A DNA stretch of 64,000 bases from Micromussa lordhowensis (GCA_964020085.1 OZ026601.1:8855335-8919334), one strand, 5' to 3'; counted from the first letter of the stretch, positions 1 to 9,717 are shown. The notes: generated by a model not told the origin, from the letters alone. Made by a program: numbers and translations.

Positions 1-178
1 TATAGTTTGGAGAGGAATTATTTGGGTATTAGTTGAAAATTCACTGATTAAATTAACAAGTATGCATTTGAACATGCCACCAGCGGCACGTCGTCCGGAC
101 ACCACGAAAAAATTTGTTATATTTTCGTTGTTTCGTTACAGAATTCTTATCGGCATTTCTGTGCGAAGATCTTAAAAG

Positions 179-1642
179 ATGGACTTGCTGAAAGCGTATG
201 ATTCTGATGGTTTTTGCTCTAAAGGAAGTGAAAATGACATATTAGAAAGTCAAGAAGAGGAGCTTGACTCACGTACTGTAAGGCAAGTGTATTTGATAAC
301 GTACAGCCGTGCAGATCAAGGTAGATTCCCAACAAGAGAGTCTTTTGTGCAGGCGGTATTGTTTTCTTTCAATTGCACACCAGCGAAAGTTGTTCAGTGG
401 TGTTGTTGCCTGGAAAGACACGCAGTAACAGGAATCCATTATCACATAGCGATCAAATTAAACAAAAATCAAAGATGGCTCCAGAGCAAGAGATCGTTGC
501 TTGAGAATTTTGGGATTTCTGTTCATTTCTCCGCGATTCACGCGAACTACTACAGTGCATGGCAATATGTGACAAAGGAAGATCCAGGGTTTATCCAGAG
601 CTTTGGTCATCCAGATCTAACGAATGACCATCCACCGAGAACGACTCTGGCCTCTGCTACTAACCACTCTAGGCGAAGAAAAAAGCGGTCGTTGGCATTG
701 AATGAAGAAGACACATTATGTGATAATGATGAAGCTGACCTTGAGAGTGTTGACAAGAACGAGCGCTTTCAGAACAGTAAGAAAAGAAAGAAAAAACGAA
801 TGTCTTCCTACGAATTGTCTGAAATCGTCGTGGCTAAAAGGATTAAAACGAGAACTGAGTTGCTGGCGCTTGCGCGTGAACAGAAATTAGAAGGTAAAAC
901 TGGCATTGCGGAGTTTATTATCAACAGAGGTTCTTTTGAAATTTTAGAGTCGGCCTGGGAAATGGAAGATGCGCAGAAAACTCTTGAACGGCAAAGGAAG
1001 AGTAGGTTACAGCTATTACAAGAGGCAAGACTGGGAGAATGTATGGAGAACTGTAACGGTGATTGGTTAGTCTGTGCGCGCGAAGTGTTAGAGCGAAACG
1101 GAGTTGAAGAGAGCTATTTTGCCGAGCAAGTTTATGAGCTTTTAGACAAGGGTCGTGGAAAATACAGAAATATTATGATTGTCGGAGTAGCTAATTGTGG
1201 TAAAACATTTTTGCTTGACCCGCTGAATGTTATTTACGAGACATTTTCGAACCCAGCCTCTACAAGTTTCGCTTGGGTGGGAGCAGAGAAGGCGGAGATT
1301 CTGTTTTTAAATGACTTCAGATGGACACCGTCTGTTATACAATGGCATGATTTTTTACTTCTTTTGGAAGGGCAGCTTGTGCACCTACCAGCTCCTAAAT
1401 CTCATTACGCTAAAGACATCGCTTTTACTGTAGATACCCCGATTTTTGCCACTGGAAAGAATCCAATTGTTTTTGTTAAGAACGGGGCACTGGACGAGAA
1501 AGAAACAGAAATGATGAATGTGCGGTGGAAAATATTTCGTTTCCACGCACAAATCCCGCAAGAAAAGCAAAAACAACTGCTTCCTTGTGGGAAATGCTTT
1601 GCCACCTTGATTTTGGGACAACGGGGGGACGAGCATCTGTAA
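179..1642 (+). CDS. rep: CRESS-type replication-associated protein (HUH endonuclease + SF3 helicase)
   Basis: This 487-residue protein has both halves of a rolling-circle Rep. The N-terminal nuclease shows motif I (LITYSRAD, residues 39-46), the metal-binding HUH-type motif HYH at 87-89, and the nicking tyrosine in YVTK at 130-133. Two basic clusters, RRRKKR (165-170) and KKRKKKR (201-207), look like nuclear-localisation signals. The helicase half has a Walker A (GVANCGKT, 336-343), a Walker B (ILFLNDF, 374-380) and motif C (IFATGKN, 422-428). The family nicks an origin and unwinds DNA in the nucleus during rolling-circle replication. The reading frame is intact, unlike copy B. At 487 residues it is longer than most circovirus or geminivirus Reps, mainly because of the charged linker at about 160-260. 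It converges on the transposase gene at 2003-3097. It could belong to a transposon rather than a virus. Confidence 0.85.
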   Translation: MDLLKAYDSDGFCSKGSENDILESQEEELDSRTVRQVYLITYSRADQGRFPTRESFVQAVLFSFNCTPAKVVQWCCCLERHAVTGIHYHIAIKLNKNQRWLQSKRSLLENFGISVHFSAIHANYYSAWQYVTKEDPGFIQSFGHPDLTNDHPPRTTLASATNHSRRRKKRSLALNEEDTLCDNDEADLESVDKNERFQNSKKRKKKRMSSYELSEIVVAKRIKTRTELLALAREQKLEGKTGIAEFIINRGSFEILESAWEMEDAQKTLERQRKSRLQLLQEARLGECMENCNGDWLVCAREVLERNGVEESYFAEQVYELLDKGRGKYRNIMIVGVANCGKTFLLDPLNVIYETFSNPASTSFAWVGAEKAEILFLNDFRWTPSVIQWHDFLLLLEGQLVHLPAPKSHYAKDIAFTVDTPIFATGKNPIVFVKNGALDEKETEMMNVRWKIFRFHAQIPQEKQKQLLPCGKCFATLILGQRGDEHL

Positions 1643-2002
1643 AAGCGGACGATTTACGACGATTAACCACGATTAACCATGAGCGTAAAAAAAAGCCAAG
1701 GAATGTGTATTGTTTATTCCTGTGATTAATCGTGGTTAATCGTTCAAACTAATACTCTACACTTTTTTCCAACTCTTTTAATGGGTTGTTAATTGCAAAG
1801 ACATTACATCAACATGCTGCACATCTGAATTTCATATTCTAATATAAATATGAAGAAGAAATACCATGAAAAGAAACTGTTGATTGCACATCACGTAACA
1901 TTGTTAGAATGTCACACCTTCTTGTCACGCAAAACTTAAACTTCTATACTTAATGTCACGGTATCCATAACAAGACATTTCAGAGGTTTTAGTTAGCGGT
2001 TA
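1643..2002. other. 3' intergenic region of copy A, with hairpin
   Basis: This is the gap between the two convergent stop codons. Its left part holds the inverted-iteron hairpin annotated separately. The remainder is AT-rich and shows no open frame. It probably also carries the polyadenylation signals of both genes, but no single strong AATAAA was resolved. Confidence 0.5.
1659..1743. promoter_or_regulatory. inverted-iteron stem-loop, candidate Rep-binding site or origin
   Basis: The 10-mer acgattaacc occurs twice in tandem at 1659-1678. Two inverted 10-mers, gattaatcgt and ggttaatcgt, follow at 1724-1743. Together they make a perfect 18-bp stem (1659-1676 with 1726-1743) around a 49-base loop. 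A second small stem, aggaat/attcct, lies inside the loop. Tandem iterons beside a stem-loop are typical of CRESS origins, but the usual nonanucleotide (TAGTATTAC-like) is not visible, and the hairpin sits at the 3' ends of the genes. It could instead be a bidirectional terminator. Confidence 0.55.
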
Positions 2003-3097
2003 TCAATATTTGGTACGTGAACCTTTGTTGCCAATGATTGCATCAATTCTCTTGTTCATTGATGCGATTGTTCTATCAATTAAAGTATGATCAAGCTTTT
2101 TGAATGTTTCTACAATGCGTTCTGAAAATTGTTCGTACGTCTCATAGCTGATGTTCTTTTTGATAGCATCTGCTTCTAATATTCTTTTAACGATGTTGAA
2201 TATGTTTTCAATTAGATTTAGATCCGGACTACGTGGGGGAATAGCTAGTAGCTTTGCGCCTACTCTCTTCAATGCAGCACGAGCCAGTGCACTGTTCTGA
2301 CTCGGGTCGCCATCTTGAATAAACAACTTAGAAGCTTTCTGCGATTCTCGAAACATACGCTGGAACTCGCGTTCAATGAGTGTCTTAAAGTATCTTCCGT
2401 TTAAGGAGTTGTATTGTTCACAAAGAATAACTCCTTTCCCGTAGCTAATTGCAACAAAAAACTTCACTAAGCGCCCTCCTGATCCGCAGTGCGCACCCTT
2501 CGCTGTACATCCGCGAGCTAATCCTTCCTGGGGCCTACGCCATATCTTTCCTTTGGGAGCGCGTGCTTGATCGTAGGGGTTATATTTGTGAATAAAACTC
2601 ACCCCATCTACGTAAAAGGCAATTTTTTCCGTCCAAACACTACTGTTGTAGTCTTTCCTCATTGCTTTTGCAAATTGTACGCGTCTTTTGAAGTCTGTGT
2701 TCAGTAACACGCCCTTCTTTCTACTATTCAAGTAGCGATAGCCATGTGAACGAAGGAACCGTTGCACGGTGCGACAGGAAACTTCCCTCATGTTCAAACC
2801 CGCTCTTTCCATTAACCTTTTTACGGTGAAATTCCCGTCTTCCTCGCGTAAAGTGCTGATCTGCCTTAAAAGGAGACGTTCCTGACGGCCGCTCAATTTC
2901 CGAGGTCTTCCTGCTAATTTCCTTTTGTGTCGCGCGCGACTTCTTTGCATTGTGTTTACTCCTTTCAAAATCCTATAAACCGTGGACCGACTAACACCAC
3001 ACCTCTCCATAATTTCACTTTGTCTCATACCTCTATACTTTTTTGCAATGCGGACAAATGCTCGAGTTTCATCTGGGATTTTCCCTTGGAAAACCAT
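2003..3097 (-). CDS. Tc1/mariner-superfamily (IS630-type) DD34E transposase, copy A
   Basis: The 364-residue protein begins with a helix-turn-helix (about residues 10-45, including GVSRSTVYRIL). The GRPRK motif typical of Tc1-like linkers follows at 63-67, then a second DNA-binding region. The catalytic triad is D164 (FYVDG), D262 (IQDGD) and E297 (IEN), which gives DD34E spacing. It is expected to cut and paste DNA at TA dinucleotides. The frame is open throughout. Copy A has Leu at residue 295 where copy B has Pro in the usual SPDLNPIE context, and Ile at 159 where copy B has Thr. The Leu change lies two residues from the catalytic Glu and could reduce activity. It lies tail to tail with rep. 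Confidence 0.88.
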   Translation of the reverse strand: MVFQGKIPDETRAFVRIAKKYRGMRQSEIMERCGVSRSTVYRILKGVNTMQRSRARHKRKLAGRPRKLSGRQERLLLRQISTLREEDGNFTVKRLMERAGLNMREVSCRTVQRFLRSHGYRYLNSRKKGVLLNTDFKRRVQFAKAMRKDYNSSVWTEKIAFYVDGVSFIHKYNPYDQARAPKGKIWRRPQEGLARGCTAKGAHCGSGGRLVKFFVAISYGKGVILCEQYNSLNGRYFKTLIEREFQRMFRESQKASKLFIQDGDPSQNSALARAALKRVGAKLLAIPPRSPDLNLIENIFNIVKRILEADAIKKNISYETYEQFSERIVETFKKLDHTLIDRTIASMNKRIDAIIGNKGSRTKY

Positions 3098-3605
3098 ATT
3101 GCACCAATTTTTTCAAGTTCTCAACGCCTTTATCACGTCACCACAAAATTACATAATCACCTGTCATTGTCGTTTCCTAATTACTGCCAATTATCCACGG
3201 GAATAAATCGAAAGTACCCATGGGGTAGATTACATCGTAAGACAAAAGACTCCTGATGAAGCTGTATTTTCAAGCCATTTCAACTATTGCACTTCGGACA
3301 TGTCTGAGACCGATTTGTTGCCCTTTTGCTATTCGTGTTTGGGAAAAAACGACAAACCCTTCAGATCTTATTCTTTGGAGTACAAAGAAAATTGATATGC
3401 TCTAAGTGGGTAAAATATATTTCAAAATATAGTTTGGAGAGGAATTATTTGGGTATTAGTTGAAAATTCACTGATTAAATAAACTAAAATGCATTTGAAC
3501 ATGCCACCAGCGGCACGTCGTCCGGACACCACGAAAAAATTTGTTATATTTTCGTTGTTTCGTTACAGAATTCTTATCGGCATTTCTGTGCGAAGATCTT
3601 AAAAG
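3098..3605. promoter_or_regulatory. shared 5' intergenic region between transposase (copy A) and rep (copy B)
   Basis: If the unit is circular or tandem, this 508-base gap separates the divergent 5' ends of the transposase and rep. It includes 3301-3427, which is present once in the window. Short AT-rich tracts such as gttatattttcg, about 60 bases before the rep start, could act as core promoter elements. No CRESS nonanucleotide was seen here. Confidence 0.4.
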
Positions 3606-5068
3606 ATGGACTTGCTGAAAGCGTATGATTCTGATGGTTTTTGCTCTAAAGAAAGTGAAAATGACATATTAGAAAGTCAAGAAGAGGAGCTTGACTCACG
3701 TACTGTAAGGCAAGTGTATTTGATAACGTACAGCCGTGCAGTCAAGGTAGATTCCCAACAAGAGAGTCTTTTGTGCAGGCGGTATTGTTTTCTTTCAATT
3801 GCACACCAGCGAAAGTTGTTCAGTGGTGTTGTTGCCTGGAAAGACACGCAGTAACAGGAATCCATTATCACATAGCGATCAAATTAAACAAAAATCAAAG
3901 ATGGCTCCAGAGCAAGAGATCGTTGCTTGAGAATTTTGGGATTTCTGTTCATTTCTCCGCGATTCACGCGAACTACTACAGTGCATGGCAATATGTGACA
4001 AAGGAAGATTCAGGGTTTATCCAGAGCTTTGGTCATCCAGATCTAACGAATGACCATCCACCGAGAACGACTCTGGCCTCTGCTACTAACCACTCTAGGC
4101 GAAGAAAAAAGCGGTCGTTGGCATTGAATGAAGAAGACACATTATGTGATAATGATGAAGCTGACCTTAAGAGTGTTGACAAGAACGAGCGCTTTCAGAA
4201 CAGTGAGAAAAGAAAGAAAAAACGAATGTCTTCCTACGAATTGTCTGAAATCGTCGTGGCTAAAAGGATTAAAACGAGAACTGAGTTGCTGGCGCTTGCG
4301 CGTGAACAGAAATTAGAAGGTAAAACTGGCATTGCGGAGTTTATTATCAACAGAGGTTCTTTTGAAATTTTAGAGTCGGCCTGGGAAATGGAAGATGCGC
4401 AGAAAACTCTTGAACGGCAAAGGAAGAGTAGGTTACAGCTATTACAAGAGGCAAGACTGGGAGAATGTATGGAGAACTGTAACGGTGATTGGTTAGTCTG
4501 TGCGCGCGAAGTGTTAGAGCGAAACGGAGTTGAAGAGAGCTATTTTGCCGAGCAAGTTTATGAGCTTTTAGACAAGGGTCGTGGAAAATACAGAAATATT
4601 ATGATTGTCGGAGTAGCTAATTGTGGTAAAACATTTTTGCTTGACCCGCTGAATGTTATTTACGAGACATTTTCGAACCCAGCCTCTACAAGTTTCGCTT
4701 GGGTGGGAGCAGAGAAGGCGGAGATTCTGTTTTTAAATGACTTCAGATGGACACCGTCTGTTATACAATGGCATGATTTTTTACTTCTTTTGGAAGGGCA
4801 GCTTGTGCACCTACCAGCTCCTAAATCTCATTACGCTAAAGACATCGCTTTTACTGTAGATACCCCGATTTTTGCCACTGGAAAGAATCCAATTGTTTTT
4901 GTTAAGAACGGGGCACTGGACGAGAAAGAAACAGAAATGATGAATGTGCGGTGGAAAATATTTCGTTTCCACGCACAAATCCCGCAAGAAAAGCAAAAAC
5001 AACTGCTTCCTTGTGGGAAATGCTTTGCCACCTTGATTTTGGGACAACGGGGGGACGAGCATCTGTAA
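3606..5068 (+). pseudogene. rep: rep, copy B, disrupted by a one-base deletion
   Basis: The gene starts exactly as copy A, but one base is missing near 3742. The first frame stops at 3854 after 82 residues, and the second frame runs open to 5068. The deletion falls before the HYH and YVTK motifs, so the nuclease would not be made from the normal start. The helicase part is intact in the second frame. Relative to copy A there are missense changes including Gly to Glu early in the protein, Pro to Ser after the YVTK motif, and Glu/Lys swaps in the linker. A shortened helicase-only product from an internal start cannot be excluded. Confidence 0.85.
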
Positions 5069-5084
5069 AAGCGGACGATTTACG

Positions 5085-5169
5085 ACGATTAACCACGATT
5101 AACCATGAGCGTAAAAAAAAGCCAAGGAATGTGTATTGTTTATTCCTGTGATTAATCGTGGTTAATCGT
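5085..5169. promoter_or_regulatory. inverted-iteron stem-loop, copy B
   Basis: This is identical to the hairpin at 1659-1743, with the same paired 10-base iterons on both arms. It lies in the gap between rep (ending 5068) and the transposase (ending 5429). The gap 5069-5428 holds no other recognisable feature. Confidence 0.5.
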
Positions 5170-5428
5170 TCAAACTAATACTCTACACTTTTTTCCAACT
5201 CTTTTAATGGGTTGTTAATTGCAAAGACATTACATCAACATGCTGCACATCTGAATTTCATATTCTAATATAAATATGAAGAAGAAATACCATGAAAAGA
5301 AACTGTTGATTGCACATCACGTAACATTGTTAGAATGTCACACCTTCTTGTCACGCAAAACTTAAACTTCTATACTTAATGTCACGGTATCCATAACAAG
5401 ACATTTCAGAGGTTTTAGTTAGCGGTTA

Positions 5429-6523
5429 TCAATATTTGGTACGTGAACCTTTGTTGCCAATGATTGCATCAATTCTCTTGTTCATTGATGCGATTGTTCT
5501 ATCAATTAAAGTATGATCAAGCTTTTTGAATGTTTCTACAATGCGTTCTGAAAATTGTTCGTACGTCTCATAGCTGATGTTCTTTTTGATAGCATCTGCT
5601 TCTAATATTCTTTTAACGATGTTGAATATGTTTTCAATCGGATTTAGATCCGGACTACGTGGGGGAATAGCTAGTAGCTTTGCGCCTACTCTCTTCAATG
5701 CAGCACGAGCCAGTGCACTGTTCTGACTCGGGTCGCCATCTTGAATAAACAACTTAGAAGCTTTCTGCGATTCTCGAAACATACGCTGGAACTCGCGTTC
5801 AATGAGTGTCTTAAAGTATCTTCCGTTTAAGGAGTTGTATTGTTCACAAAGAATAACTCCTTTCCCGTAGCTAATTGCAACAAAAAACTTCACTAAGCGC
5901 CCTCCTGATCCGCAGTGCGCACCCTTCGCTGTACATCCGCGAGCTAATCCTTCCTGGGGCCTACGCCATATCTTTCCTTTGGGAGCGCGTGCTTGATCGT
6001 AGGGGTTATATTTGTGAATAAAACTCACCCCATCTACGTAAAAGGCAGTTTTTTCCGTCCAAACACTACTGTTGTAGTCTTTCCTCATTGCTTTTGCAAA
6101 TTGTACGCGTCTTTTGAAGTCTGTGTTCAGTAACACGCCCTTCTTTCTACTATTCAAGTAGCGATAGCCATGTGAACGAAGGAACCGTTGCACGGTGCGA
6201 CAGGAAACTTCCCTCATGTTCAAACCCGCTCTTTCCATTAACCTTTTTACGGTGAAATTCCCGTCTTCCTCGCGTAAAGTGCTGATCTGCCTTAAAAGGA
6301 GACGTTCCTGACGGCCGCTCAATTTCCGAGGTCTTCCTGCTAATTTCCTTTTGTGTCGCGCGCGACTTCTTTGCATTGTGTTTACTCCTTTCAAAATCCT
6401 ATAAACCGTGGACCGACTAACACCACACCTCTCCATAATTTCACTTTGTCTCATACCTCTATACTTTTTTGCAATGCGGACAAATGCTCGAGTTTCATCT
6501 GGGATTTTCCCTTGGAAAACCAT
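5429..6523 (-). CDS. Tc1/mariner-superfamily DD34E transposase, copy B
   Basis: This open 364-residue frame matches the copy A transposase except for two residues, T159 and P295. It keeps the helix-turn-helix, the GRPRK linker motif and the D164, D262, E297 triad. It has the consensus SPDLNPIE motif, so of the two copies this is the better candidate for an active enzyme. Its partner rep is frameshifted, so neither unit has both genes in consensus form. Confidence 0.88.
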   Translation of the reverse strand: MVFQGKIPDETRAFVRIAKKYRGMRQSEIMERCGVSRSTVYRILKGVNTMQRSRARHKRKLAGRPRKLSGRQERLLLRQISTLREEDGNFTVKRLMERAGLNMREVSCRTVQRFLRSHGYRYLNSRKKGVLLNTDFKRRVQFAKAMRKDYNSSVWTEKTAFYVDGVSFIHKYNPYDQARAPKGKIWRRPQEGLARGCTAKGAHCGSGGRLVKFFVAISYGKGVILCEQYNSLNGRYFKTLIEREFQRMFRESQKASKLFIQDGDPSQNSALARAALKRVGAKLLAIPPRSPDLNPIENIFNIVKRILEADAIKKNISYETYEQFSERIVETFKKLDHTLIDRTIASMNKRIDAIIGNKGSRTKY

Positions 6524-6726
6524 ATTGCACCAATTTTTTCAAGTTCTCAACGCCTTTATCACGTCACCACAAAATTACATAATCACCTGTCACTGTCGTT
6601 TCCTAATTACTGCCAATTATCCACCGGAATAAATCGAAAGTACCCATGGAGTAGATTACATCGTAAGACAAAAGACTCCTGATGAAGCTGTATTTTCAAG
6701 CCATTTCAACTATTGCACTTCGGACA

Positions 6727-7705
6727 ATCAGCGACAAAATTGTTGACACATTCCCCTTTCTAACTCCCAATTTCGTCACTTTGATCCCCTTTTGCCCTCC
6801 TAGCTTCTCATGTCAGCCCCCCTCACCCCCAAACAATGTTGCACCGCAATTGCTGTGATCTTGAGGAATAAACAAGCAACATTGAATTGGGGAGCGGGGT
6901 CTTTTCCACAATTTTTTGCGCGATTAAAAGAGTGGTGTTAAATGGTGCACTACAAGTGCTATGGAAAGACAATGTGTCAACTAATTATGTCGCCGATTGT
7001 AGGTTGCTGCGTCTGGGGACGAGAAATGTCTGGGGCCATTTCTTCTGGGGATTAGACAGTCTCGTTCCCAGAGTCCACGTTACCCACGCAGGACAAGTGG
7101 GCTCTGGGAACGAAATGACCAACTAAAAGGCGCAGTGGCTTTACATTTTCTGCGCATGCGTTTAATATGGCGGTGTCGTAACGTAGAAACGGGGGAGTAA
7201 AAACAGCTTTGCGAGGATTTCGAGAGCACATCGACAAGAACGTGAAACCAATCGCTGTTTATGTTAGCAACTTGGATTTAAATAGTCGCGAAATGAGCTC
7301 AAGACAGGTTCAGCAAGGTGTGTCTTAAATATGTGTAGAATTTAGCGTGTTGTAATGCTAAAACAACTCGTAAAATTTCCTTTTCCTTGCAGTATCAAAA
7401 GGAGAGGTCAACTTTCGTCCAGAAAGTGGCAGTGCCAGGTTGATCCGCCAAATTTCCCCAAAATTTAATTATAAAACGTGACATTCTTAAACATCAATAA
7501 TAGAGTTGCCCCAACATCAAATAAGAGCTAACCGCAAGCAAACCAGTGTGAATATGAACAATTAAGCATTTGGTGAGTGCATTTTACTCCATCAACAAAT
7601 TATAACCAGTTTCTACCTTGTCCAGGCCGAAACTAAAGCAGATATGGCATCGTCCATTCTGAAAGGCTTGGTTACCAATTATGGCATCGACCGTTTAGCC
7701 GTGGC
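6727..7705. other. intergenic; weak hints of a small spliced host gene
   Basis: No convincing gene was found. A palindrome lies at 7062-7113. Three short coding-like stretches with splice-like borders lie at about 7200-7318 (ending CAAG before gtgtgt), about 7394-7439 (after a pyrimidine-rich ttgcag) and about 7626-7712 (after ttgtccag, ending in a stop just at the LINE insertion). The reading phases do not all join cleanly, so this is only a hint of a short host gene. Confidence 0.2.
7062..7113. repeat. short palindrome (tcgttcccagag ... ctctgggaacga)
   Basis: A 12-bp perfect inverted repeat, 7062-7073 with 7102-7113, encloses a 28-base loop. It resembles a solo end or remnant of a fold-back element. 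Confidence 0.5.
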
Positions 7706-7721
7706 GACATAGTGCTTATCA
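7706..7721. repeat. target-site duplication, left copy (LINE)
   Basis: The 16-mer gacatagtgcttatca recurs exactly at 9702-9717, straight after the A-rich LINE tail. This marks both ends of the insertion. Confidence 0.9.
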
Positions 7722-9701
7722 TGGCCTCAGACTCAATGATAAGAAAATGGAAGCTCTATGGATCGGCGCATGTATTGGAAATGATAAAATTTTGTTATCA
7801 GGAAAAGAATTTAAATGGCCAAAAGACAAGGTTAAATCCCTAGGTCTATGGATTTCAACAGATCCCGAACTATCTGCCTCCTTAAACTATAACGAAAAAC
7901 TTGAAAAAGTTAAAGAAATCCTAAGATGCTGGAAATACCGCCGCCTCACATTGTTAGGAAAAATCACTGTTATCAAATCACTAGTGGTCTCCCAATTAGT
8001 TTATCTACTCTCACCTCTTGGTTCAAACTACAGGGTTTTAAACGAAATAAACGATTTACTCTACACTTTTCTATGGAATGGTAAAGGCGATAAGATAAAA
8101 CGGAAGGTAATGATCAACGATTACGGAGTTGGTGGCCTAAACATGATTGATATTAGTTCATGCAATAAATCCCTCAAAACCACATGCATTAAAAAAATAT
8201 TTAGATAACAACAACAAGGGAAAATGGAAAATCTTTTTTGATATAACCCTAAAAAAATATGGCTGTCAAAACTTTTTTTCCTACAACCTCAACTTTAGAG
8301 ACACCTTATCGACAATAACAACTTCGGATGCACTTTTAAAAGAACTATTAGGAATCTGGGCAGAAGTTAACTTCGAACCTGAAATAACATCGAAAGATCA
8401 CTTTCTAGATCAACATCTTTGGCATAACTCCCTGTTAAAGATAGACAACAAGACAGTTTTTTTTTTCAAAATTGGTTTAATAAAGGAATAACTCGGGTGA
8501 AACATCTTTTAGGACCGGACAACAACTTTCTCTCGCTAAATGATTTCCGCTGTAAGTATGAAATAGACCCTCGCCCTCTCAGCTTCTACGGATTAATATC
8601 GGCTGTAAAGTCTCTTCGGATTGATTCTAACTTTCAAGATTTACAGAACACCAACCACGAAAAGGAGCCACTTAAAACAATAATTTTTCAAGTCAAAAAA
8701 GCAACTACATTAAATAATATATAAAAAACTAATCAGTAACAAGAGTTTAACCTCAGAGTCAAGTCAAAAGAAGTGGCTACAGGATTGTGGCCTACCAATA
8801 AATGACAACATAAATTGGACTGCTGCCTATCTTTTAGCTAAAAAATGCACAATATAACAAAGCTGATAGAGTTCCAGTTTAAATTCTTACATAGACGCGT
8901 ATCAACCAATAACTTCTTATTTAGAATAGGTCTAAAGGGCGATGAAAATTGCAGTTTTTGTCACACTTCCTCTGAGTCAATAATTCATCTTTTTTGGACA
9001 TGCCGCCAAGCATCTCACTTTTGGAATAAACTTACTGAATGGCTAAAAAACCTAAATTTACATCCGAGATTACGCTTTGACAAATATTACTACTTTGGGT
9101 CTGAGGCCAGATATCTCTCAATTTGATATTCTTATCAATTACTGCTTTCTCTTAGCGCGATATCACATATGGCTCGCTAAAACAAAAGATGGTCATCCAA
9201 ATCTTACGCATTTCATATGCATACTAAAATCACAATATGAAATAGAAATAAAAAGTGGAGACACAAAGAAATGGAAACCTCTTGCAAGATATATGATGAT
9301 TTAATTAATATTTTAGATTATTTCTTCTACACCTATCTGCATTTATCTCCTACCTATTAGTCTATTTCTAATCTCCTGTCAGGTGCATAATTTATTTTAT
9401 CTACTGAATATACCACATGCATTTGGTCTGTTGTTGATGTTTTTATCGTGTAAACTCAAGCTGTAGAGATAATTATCTATTTTTCCTTAGTCTTTTTTTC
9501 CCTCTTTCTTTGCCCCTTGTCGTCACTGTATTTCTTAGTAGTATACTGTAAGTCGTGTTGATATTGTAATTCAAATAGTGTAAATAATTAGAGCAATTTC
9601 TAGTGCTTTAGGTTGTCTAAATAGTGTAATAGTGTACTGTTCGTAATTGTATCATTTTATTCCCTTGTGTTGTTGCAATAAAATAAAAAAAATAAAAAAA
9701 A
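7722..9701 (+). mobile_element. 5'-truncated L1-like LINE insertion
   Basis: The insertion is bounded by a 16-bp target-site duplication and ends in an A-rich tail (ataaaataaaaaaaataaaaaaaa). The 5' two-thirds of a full LINE is missing: the retained sequence starts after the catalytic YxDD motif. This is the usual outcome of incomplete target-primed reverse transcription. The 3' UTR runs from about 9305 to 9701 and is AT-rich. Confidence 0.88.
7747..9304 (+). pseudogene. LINE reverse transcriptase C-terminal part, frameshifted
   Basis: Four consecutive frames (7747-8208, 8147-8491, 8497-8724, 8845-9304) read as one broken protein. The first has the LGLWIS and LTLLGKITVIKSL motifs that follow the RT palm in L1-type LINEs. 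The last has a C-terminal zinc-finger pattern, CSFCH...HLFWTC, common at the end of L1-clade ORF2. Several frameshifts and at least one stop interrupt it, so it is not functional. The RT palm and endonuclease were never part of this copy. Confidence 0.8.
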
Positions 9702-9717
9702 GACATAGTGCTTATCA
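9702..9717. repeat. target-site duplication, right copy (LINE)
   Basis: This is an exact 16-base match to 7706-7721. Confidence 0.9.

Larger units (their letters stand above)
1..3300. mobile_element. Rep + Tc1-type transposase replicon, copy A (left end outside window)
   Basis: This segment matches 3428-6726 base for base apart from about 15 substitutions and one single-base indel by eye. It holds a Rep gene on the plus strand and a DDE transposase on the minus strand, tail to tail, with a hairpin between them. Homology to copy B stops just after 3300. The 127 bases 3301-3427 between the copies, added to 3300, equal the repeat period of 3427, so the real unit may start about 127 bases left of the window. 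The element is unusual because a virus-type replication protein is paired with a cut-and-paste transposase and no capsid gene. Confidence 0.85.
3428..6726. mobile_element. Rep + Tc1-type transposase replicon, copy B
   Basis: This is the direct head-to-tail repeat of 1-3300. It starts at the same tatagtttgg word and ends at the same cttcggaca word. The offset is 3427 up to about 3741 and 3426 beyond it, because one base is missing in rep. By eye the copies are roughly 99.5% identical. The sequence after 6726 differs from the sequence after 3300, so 6726 is a real right junction. Confidence 0.85.

Noticed and set aside
1385..1725. Short frames opposite and overlapping the Rep C-terminus
   Set aside because: They recur identically in copy B only because the DNA is duplicated, and they lack any domain; they are antisense shadows of rep.
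1677..1725. CRESS nonanucleotide (TAGTATTAC-like) in the hairpin loop
   Set aside because: The loop has tgtattgtt and similar words but no match good enough to call.
2927..3256. Plus-strand frames across the transposase start and 5' region
   Set aside because: Antisense of the transposase N-terminus running into the intergenic region; no domain, same in both copies.
7059..7117. Intrinsic terminator
   Set aside because: The genome is eukaryotic and the palindrome lacks a gene upstream; a repeat remnant fits better.
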